Shown here piece after piece: positions 56,583 to 64,000 of a stretch of 64,000 nt of DNA (within the stretch, counting starts at the first letter, position 1; every line of letters starts with the position of its first letter). The DNA comes from Rhodamnia argentea. Lineage: Eukaryota; Streptophyta; Magnoliopsida; Myrtales; Myrtaceae. The stretch covers positions 32,249,948 to 32,313,947 of the forward strand of contig NC_063154.1 in the NCBI RefSeq assembly GCF_020921035.1, in the 5' to 3' direction. The notes under the pieces are model-generated. The model had not been told where the DNA came from. It worked only from the letters and a program-made list of their open reading frames with translations, and did no database searches. Position numbers and translations under genes: made by a program.

Positions 56583-58950
56583 GGTGCGACGGTTGACGGA
56601 CGGGGTCTTCATGGCCAAGCCATAGGTCAACCAAAGAAGAATCGGCTCCATGTATTAATATATTTTAATGCAAAATGAGTTAGTAAGGGAAATTGACATT
56701 GATGACCCAATTCCACTTTGACTCCTCCTGGTATTATAAAATTGGAAAAACCCACGAATATAAGCAGAAATGAAATAGTTACTAATATTACGGGCACGAC
56801 AAGGAACCCTTTTTTTAATCCCATATTGAGGCTCCATTTTTTTTTTTCAAAGAATGAATAGTTTGAAAATTCTTTCCAGAAAAACGATCGCTCACGAACA
56901 TATTTAGACATAGATTGTTGTCGATAATGAAAATATCTTCTGTTGACTAATTATTTTAAACGAGACAATCGAATATTTAGGAGAATATATGCTTGAATCA
57001 TTTATTTTCGCCGAAACAAAAGGAATCTGGACATATAACATATAATCCACGCCTTGCACGGTATTAATTCTTCTCTTTTCTAAGTGATCTATATTGCAAA
57101 AGACAAAACAAAGGGAAAAGTAAGCAAAAAGAATTAATTTATTAATAGAAAGGGAAACGAAATTCTCTTCTTTAACCTCCATGGATGTGAATGTCACCAC
57201 GTATTTGAAAAACCTTAATTGGTTTTTCACATTCTTGGTGCTCCGATGGAATCCGAGTATTACCATTGTAAAAAGCTAGAGGTTTTCTTTTGGCACTCTG
57301 GTGGAGCCAGCTTTAACGCACCATGCAATCCCAGGGTCCATAGGTTTCAATTCAAAAATGTCAAAACCAAGTTGTTGTCGGCTCAATACCCTTGAGAAAA
57401 ACCAATTTTAAATCAAGTTTCAATTTCGCCCGAAATTTTTCTCTTTTTTTTGTCTCATCAAAAAGCACCAACTTTAATCAGTACCTAAATTCGCGTCTCA
57501 ATTCTGGCCGGAACTTTTTATTGTCTTATAGAAAAAGCTCCAATTTTGAGTCGGCACATAAATTTTATCTCTCATCAAGTTTCTAGCCAATAATGCCGTT
57601 AAAGATTCCAATCATTCCACCCGTACTTGGTGAAAACTTGACAGGATTAGATTTGGATACCAACTAAATAATTGTGCTTTTATATTAGACAACGAAAAGT
57701 TCATATTAGAATTAGGACTCGATCTAAAGTTTTTTTTAAGAAAAACAAAATTGTTTAGGCCAAAATTGGGAATCAAGCTAATCCGGTGCCTCTTTACAAA
57801 ACGAAAAAAAAATAAGTTTCGACCAAAAATGGGACCGGACCTCATGTTGATGCTTTTTAACAGAATTAAACTATTAATTATTGATAACTTATCCCTCAGT
57901 CCATTAGTGAACTGTCTCCTCAAGGATTATAAAAGATGTTTCACCCGAAATATACTTGTTATTGTTTCGACTCATAGTCCCCAAAAATGACTGCAGTCTT
58001 ATTTGTCAAAGAACAATAGAATACATTATAAAAAATTAATTAGTCAGCTGGATATTCGGTAATAAAAAAACTCTTTAATTGATAGTTTGGTGCTGCTAAG
58101 AATAACAAAGTTGCGAAAATAGGTATTTTTGGTCAAGAAAATTGGGTATTAAATCCAATAAGATATTTTTTTCCATTTATCAGAATTTAATTCGACACCT
58201 AAGCTTCGAGACTATACTTGAGCTCAAGACCTTGGCACCGAGCTCGGAACCCGACGGCCGGAGCCAAGACCTCAGCAACCTAACTCAGAGACCACGAATG
58301 CCTGGATCGGGACCCTAATTTGGTTTTTAATAACAAGTGATTTGCCACCAATTTTAAAGTCCATGCAGGATTTGGTTTGTGACTTCATGTTTGCTTTGCT
58401 TCACACGAGGACAGCATGAGTTGCATCTGTGTACCCTTCATCCCCACATCATCCTACCAATCATTAACAGCTTGCCTGAAAATAGGCTTCTGATTCAGTT
58501 AAGAATCAGCTGTTTTTCCTTTTTTTAACCAACAATCAAAACCCTTCTCTTCATGGATTATTCACAAAATCACTATCAATTATATTATGGCATTAATTAA
58601 TTTCACAGATACATCATTTATTGTATATTGTTTCGTATGTGAGGCGCAACTGCATATCATCTTAAATTTGTATCGAAAGTACAAGAACTTTGTTAGCATA
58701 ACAGTGTGACTTTAAGAATAATATTATATTATGGGCCTCAAATTCTTGAATGATTTTTGACCAAAAAAATTTCTTGAAGTAATATTTGACGAAAAAAAAT
58801 TAAAGGAATGAACCCCATAATAATTTTTAATTATTTATTATTTATTATTTAGTTCAAAATAGACTGTTGATCTCAAAGTATATTAAATAATGTCTCATAT
58901 TCATTTCTCAAAGTATAACTGAACAATAAAATTTTCTAAAAATGTAATCA
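56583..58950. other. Spacer, no gene recognised
   Basis: Upstream of the BAHD promoter. 57390-57600 repeats a 'tttcaattt-cgcccgaa / tctcaattctggccggaac' pattern typical of another small degenerate repeat. 58250-58320 is a short GC-rich patch. Short frames here lack domains. Confidence 0.45.
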
Positions 58951-59046
58951 AGTCTTAGAACTTATCAAATTAATGCAATCAAGTTCCTCTATTAACTCCA
59001 TCCAATTTAGTTAAAGGAAAACATTGATGTGTTTTTTTTTTTTTTT

Positions 59047-60345
59047 AGACTTTCTTAAGACACGGGAAGTTAATGTAGGTCCCACCAAGAAAATTAAAAA
59101 GGATAAAAGGATAAAAAAAAATGGTGGTGCTATTTCCACCTCCATTTCGTCTAATCCACTCTTTTTTTTTCGATCAAATGACTGAAATACCCTTCTCTCT
59201 TCAATTCATTGTTTCTTTTTTTATTAGCCCAACTGACATAACTGCCTTTATTTCTATTTTCTCTCTTAAATTATCAATTTCACAAAATAAATGTCAAATT
59301 ACATCCAATAAAATATCATCTTATCATGCATCATATTATCATTTTGCCTAGAGAAAGTTGTTATTTTTTAATTTATGTTATCATTAATTGTACAAGAAAT
59401 TTCTAGTTATAACTTCTTATGAAAACATAATTAACTACCTATTTTTTTTATGAAATTGTTTGAGGGAAACTTTATTTCAAAATTGAAATATAAAATTCAT
59501 TCTAATTATCTAATAGATTTTGACCTTGTGAGTGATTTTTCGGAATAAATTTGTAGGTTTGTAAAGTTAAACATAGCTGATTTGTGTTTTCTTTTGAGCT
59601 ATTCACATTTTAATAAGAATTGCAAGATGGAGTTGAAAATTTATTCATATACTTTGCACTGTCAAACTCGCATTAGATTTTTTTTAGGGGAAAGTTTTAA
59701 GCATATTATAAATTTTTTTATCTACTTGCTATGAGATTAAATTTACGATTGACATTAATTACTTTCCATATAATAGGAGTTGAACATAAAGAAGTTTCAT
59801 GTTTTTTCTTTTATGTGTTTATTATTTGTTAATATTTAGATATGATCTACATATAATATGTTTGATATTTGATCATGCTTTTAACAAAATTAACCTTTTC
59901 CATATTTTGATCAATTTTTCTTTTCGATTTTTTATCAAGATCAACTAAATAATTAAACCGAATTTTAATTTTCTACTTTGAAATATAGTTGCACTCACAC
60001 TATTCGGAAAAAAGGCAATTAATTTTGTATTCATAAGCTGCCATAAATAGAAATTTCTTGTGAATGAAAATATGAGACCAAAAATTAAAATTGACAGCAT
60101 TCTCTAGGCAAAATGATCATAAGATTGAATTGTGAAATTAATGTGAGAGATGACAGAAATAAATGCAGTTTTGGGGATTAACCTAATTCAAAAAATAGAA
60201 ATAATAAATTGAAGAGAGAGATGAGGGTATTTCGCTAAGTCAACACCGCAAAAAAAAATTAGAAAATGAAAAAGGATAAGAAAGGCAAACTTTTCATCTT
60301 CTTGGTCGAGCTCACATTACCCGACTAAGTGCATAATAAGTCCTA
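59047..60345. mobile_element. Long-inverted-repeat element, ~1.3 kb
   Basis: The left arm (~59047-59356) and right arm (~60030-60345) are inverted, diverged copies: left 'gaaatacccttctctcttcaatt' against the complement of the right 'gaaataccctcatctctctcttcaattta'. The inner ends are perfectly matched (atcattttgcctagaga at 59338 and its complement at ~60101). Arms of ~300 bp around a ~670-bp A+T-rich, non-coding interior resemble a non-autonomous MULE or a similar long-TIR element. Outer ends and target duplication are unclear. Confidence 0.65.
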
Positions 60346-60897
60346 AAACTAATCCAGAAAAAAAAAAAAAAAAAGTGTCATTCCGTTGACTCCATTCAAT
60401 TTGACTAACGAAAAAGGCCCTTGCTAACCAGAGGTCAAATGCGAGCCACGAGTTTGTGGCTGGCAAATAATGATAACTAAAAGAAAAGAAATCGTGAAAA
60501 AAAAGTAATAACAAGCATAACACGGTTAGTATCGTGTGACCGTCAAGTAAGAGTCCACCAAGGAAAAATGCGGACGAGGCTAGTTTCTTATTATTAAAAA
60601 ACACGTGACTTTTTTGTTCTTCTTTATTTTGTTTTATTTTTTTTTATTTTTTTCTCTTTTCTTCTTCCTTTCCTCGGGGGCGCCCTTCATCTTCTTCAAG
60701 TTGCTGCACCTAGGAGAAGAAGCAATGAGGGTGATGCCCTCTGTCGGCGATGACTTGGGTAACAGCGCGATCTCTTAACGAACTGCAGTTTGGATTCTCG
60801 GTGTAATCAAGAAATCCAGGGCCCAGAACCAGAAAAATCATATTTGTCATCGCACATTAGTGAATGCATTAGGAGACATGAATCTGGTCAACAACAT
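60346..60897. other. Spacer and 3' UTR of the alpha/beta hydrolase
   Basis: T/A-rich tracts at 60355-60376 and 60610-60670. Probably the 3' UTR of the minus-strand gene near its stop. No other gene. Confidence 0.5.
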
Positions 60898-62586
60898 TTA
60901 CAAAAGGAAGAGCTTCAAATGCTTGATGAACTCCTTGGGCTTCTCCAAGTTCACGGCATGCCCTGCATTCTTGATCACCACCAGTTCAGCATTGTCCCCA
61001 ATGTGCCTGACCCGATGTGAGCGCATTAGCGTCAGAGATGAACGAATCATCGTATGCGTCGGCAATATCATACGTCGAGGAAAAAAGGAAAAACAGAAAT
61101 GGGGAAAAGGGAAGGAGATAGTTTCAAATAAATTGAAGCTTCACCTTTTTAATCTGTGACCCAGCTCCAGGGGGAATATCTGATCTTGCTCTCCCCATAC
61201 CAACAATGTGGGCTGCTCCAAATTTGGGAAGCATGCACAGGAAAACAATGTTTAGCAGTTTGATTCAGATAAATTCATGTGGAGAGGAAATGAAGAAATC
61301 ATGATTCTATGATCTTCGCAAAGCTATAAGACAGAGTGAATTTTATCGAGAGTCAAATGAACGTCCTTCATGCTTTCAAACATGTCACTCGGAGTTTCAA
61401 TCTTTTTTTTGTCAATCAGATGGTTCGGTCTTGCTATCACTTTGGATCGGATCACTTCCACCGACTCCTGAAAACACGTGGAGAACATTTTCTTGGTGAT
61501 TACCATAATGATCATGGTGACAACCCATCACAGGGCGGCCGGAAAATCGAAGTTACAAACTCTACAGCAGACAGATTGAGGATGGGAATTGTCACACTTC
61601 TCTTGGAAGCCTAGGTCACAAAGGACAAAATGCACCAGTATATGTTTCCTCGCATTCATCTTAACACAATCCATATTCCAGACTCCAGAGCAGATTAGCA
61701 TTTGCATGAATTGAATTTTGCTGCACTTGAGTAAAATTTGAAAGAAGATGAACCTGTCTGATTTTTGGTAGATTCGACTGTCCTCGATCTTTGAGGATCT
61801 CTTGGATCAATTCTCCTTTCTCTTCAACAAACTCTGAACACATGACCTGTACAAATTCAACTCTCTCAAGAGCATACGAACCCTTGTTTATGCAAATCTA
61901 CGTAGACTTTTTAACCAGATGTTAGTGCCGGTTCGAGGACGTCGACCAAGATTGGAACCTACCTTGATGAAATCACTTAGGAAAAAAGAGGGAACACCTG
62001 TGGCGGGCCGGACAAAGGAGACTCGCATCAATTCCCTAAGCTTCTCGGGCGTCTGCGGCATCAAAACCTGCTTCGCCTCCTCCAAACTCTTGACCGGGAA
62101 CAATCCCGCCTTCAGGTCCTCCTCCTCCAAGCACACCCCGGTGCAGCACAACACCAACCGGTCCAATGCCTGCGGGTACTGCACGGCCATGCTGTACGCC
62201 ACGAACCCGCCGTAGCTTATCCCAACCATGCTCATCCTCTCCACGCCCTGCAAACCCATCAACCTCATCAGGCATCGTGCCTGGAACGACTCGGTCCGAT
62301 CAGGGAGCGACGTGTAAGACCGGCCAAAGAAGATCAGGTCCGGCACGTACACGTTGAACCTCGGGGTGAAGTGGTGAAGGGCCTCTGCGTATTGCCACAT
62401 CGCATTCGCGCCAAACCCGTGGACTAGGACGAGGTTAGGCTTGGATGGTTTGCGGAATTTGGGGACCCAGCAGTGCATGATCGTCCCGTCCCCGAGGCCG
62501 GTCGACACGGAGCGAAGGCCTGATTTCGTGAACCAGTAGCGGTAGAACCAATCCCTAGATGCGGTGAAGCTGAAGCATTTCGACAT
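60898..62586 (-). CDS. Alpha/beta hydrolase, four exons, intact triad
   Basis: Minus strand. Exon 1 62586-61963, exon 2 61846-61754, exon 3 61212-61145, exon 4 61006-60898 (TAA). All junctions are GT-AG, phases 0, 0 and 2. The product has 297 residues. The start is MSKCFSFTASRDWFYRYWF; the in-frame ATG at 62607 would add 7 residues, and I chose the shorter form because family members begin M-x-KCFSF. The oxyanion motif HGFG lies at 56-59, the nucleophile Ser124 in GISYGG, Asp249 in WGEQDQIFP and His278 in NAGHAVNLEKP. The full Ser-Asp-His triad and family-typical length mean it should be an active serine hydrolase (carboxylesterase or monoacylglycerol-lipase-like). Substrate unknown. No signal peptide is evident. 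Confidence 0.9.
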
Positions 62587-62607
62587 GCTTGGAGATTTCC
62601 TTGACAT

Positions 62608-63640
62608 TGGACGGTCAATCCGAACTACAAAGTGTATTATTTGATCCTGGTTTCGCGCTTCTAACTTCAAATTCGCAAGAGAGATAATGATTTCTTCATG
62701 GCCACAAGAATTGGTGTTTCAACAAGACTGGAAATTTGTTGGGATAAAAGTTAGAATTTGGAATGGAAAAAGATTAGGATGTGAGGCAAGAACTTGGTCT
62801 TTAGAAAATTCGCTCTGCGTTGGAGGCCCTAGGACCAAAAGACCAAACACCAATCTAGGATTTTACAGCAAAAAGTATCTCTCACAACCAGGAGTTAATG
62901 TCCAAAATAGACTAGCCACAACTTGTTTCCTAATTTCTGGAGCTGTCATTAATATTTGACAATTTCTTACTTCATCCATTTTGGCAAGAAACTGAATTCT
63001 TGTCTTCCCACATGATTAAGATGTTATCCAACCCTGTTCGATTTAATTTAAATGAATATGCAACCCAACAACAATATCTTTGGAGAATTATCCAAAACTT
63101 CTAAACATGTTACAATTATGTCAATTCAATCCTAAACCTTTTATTATTATCAATTCAGTCCTAAACCTTTTACATTTGTTATTTAAATGAATATGCTACC
63201 CACTGCACAAAGATCTCTCTAGCAAATCTTAAGACCTTTTAAACCAAGTAAAATTCCCGATTACTTGTACAACAAAACCATTTGTAGTTTCAATTTCATG
63301 GGGTGAAAATTTTCTATTTAGTTGGTTTTTGAAACTTGATTGGTGATGTTAGGTTAGGCCTTAATAAAATGTTTGACTGTTTAGAGCTGTGTTTGGAGAT
63401 CACGCCAAAAGCAGAAATTCCACCATGCTGAGAATAGCTGGAGTAAAAGCAGCAGCTCAAGAAGCAACTTTTATGGTTGAAAATCAGAATGTTGGATTGC
63501 TAAACACAAGCCACAAAGCCCAGACACAAAATGCCTCTTTTAAGTTGTATCCTCAAAGGATGAATCCACTGGAGACTATAAAACCAAGCATCAAGGAGTG
63601 CATCTAAAGGACACTAATCATTATTGAAGGGCACTGATAA
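62608..63640. other. 5' flank of the hydrolase and spacer
   Basis: No clear TATA box. 63085-63180 contains two copies of 'tcaattca-tcctaaaccttt', a family B foldback arm fragment. The plus-strand frame at 63389-63607 has no recognisable domain. Confidence 0.45.
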
Positions 63641-63650
63641 TAGGCGTCGG

Positions 63651-63804
63651 AATCTCATCACCTTTTTCATAGGCAAGGAAAAAAAAACGCAGGCAGAGCT
63701 GCACTGACTTACCCACGATAAGTCCGAAATCTCATCACCTTTTTCATAGGCAAGGAAAAAAAAACGCAGGCAGAGCTGCACTGACTTACCCACGATAAGT
63801 CCGA
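63651..63804. repeat. Perfect 77-bp tandem duplication
   Basis: A 77-bp unit starting 'aatctcatcacctttttcat' at 63651 is repeated immediately at 63728 with no visible difference, including an identical 9-A tract. The period is not a multiple of three. The overlapping minus-strand frame therefore reads each copy in a different frame, so it is unlikely to be coding. A very recent slippage or repair event, or an assembly artefact. Confidence 0.85.
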
Positions 63805-64000
63805 AACGGAGGTAAGTAGGAGAATCGATGTCCGACAGCCAATTTTCTGGGGTATCGGTAGTTCTTTGCTGTGATGATTGCCATATAACAACACTCATTC
63901 TACAAAATAAATAAATCCAACTTATGTATTCACACAGCTTCGGAAGGTATGAGCAAATTACAAACACGAATTGCAAATGAACCTACATATTGGAAGGAAC
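63805..64000. other. Window end, unassigned
   Basis: Short sequence running off the window. A minus-strand frame continues through it but is not recognised. Confidence 0.4.

Noticed and set aside
62587..62670. Longer N-terminus of the alpha/beta hydrolase
   Set aside because: The outermost start is TTG. Relatives begin at the M-x-KCFSF position, so 62586 is preferred, though ATG 62607 remains possible.
63614..63976. 120-codon minus-strand frame
   Set aside because: It runs through the 77-bp duplication, reading each copy in a different frame, which argues against a real protein.

Overview
The window is plant nuclear DNA. It has GT-AG introns, A+T-rich spacers, Ty1/copia and Ty3/gypsy-type LTR sequences primed by the initiator-Met tRNA motif, many small foldback DNA transposons, and plant-only families (Gnk2/DUF26, BAHD acyltransferase, REM-type B3, polyol transporter). 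A woody eudicot, possibly Myrtales such as a eucalypt, would fit the local gene duplication and repeat content. That is a guess; nothing here fixes the species. Only about four loci look like potentially working genes. The rest is decayed genes and mobile DNA.

Layout. 0-5.7 kb: degraded, locally duplicated spacer. 5.7-8.2 kb: two foldback elements flanking a dead Gnk2 copy. 8.4-10.4 kb: frameshifted REM/B3 gene (minus). 11.7-14.1 kb: 5' half of a Sirevirus-like copia element (LTR, primer site, broken gag). 14.5-17.3 kb: complete solo LTR with a perfect 5-bp target duplication; it carries an array of hairpins whose stems covary. 19.2-20.9 kb: intact Gnk2 gene. 21.4-22.1 kb: foldback element and a phosphoglycolate phosphatase fragment. 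24.5-27.9 kb: two decayed Tork/Tnt1-like gag copies (minus) and an LTR-like stretch. 28.3-31.1 kb: second Gnk2 copy lacking two cysteines. 31.8-36.6 kb: structurally complete but mutated copia element (minus). 36.8-39.0 kb: ~208-bp tandem repeat split by a solo LTR. 39.4-39.7 kb: copia integrase fragment. 40.5-42.7 kb: two head-to-head polyol transporter pseudogenes. 46.0-46.9 kb: foldback element with perfect 10-bp flanking repeats. 47.8-50.3 kb: third duplicated segment with a truncated Gnk2 copy. 50.87-~53.4 kb: a second large LTR with its own hairpin array. 54.3-56.6 kb: intact three-coding-exon BAHD acyltransferase (minus). 59.0-60.3 kb: long-inverted-repeat element. 60.9-62.6 kb: intact four-exon alpha/beta hydrolase (minus).

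The Gnk2-like secreted proteins form a dispersed same-strand series of four copies (7.3, 19.9, 29.9 and 49.1 kb) in graded states of preservation. The three later copies share flanks for at least about 1 kb, so they arose by segmental duplication. The BAHD enzyme (acyl-CoA-dependent acylation of alcohols or amines, cytosolic) and the alpha/beta hydrolase are independent single genes with no visible functional link to the cluster.

The most unusual signal is the pair of hairpin arrays inside the two LTRs (15137-15664 and 52484-52711). In the first, about 14 units share a fixed core while the outer stems change in compensating pairs. This points to selection on RNA or single-stranded DNA folding.
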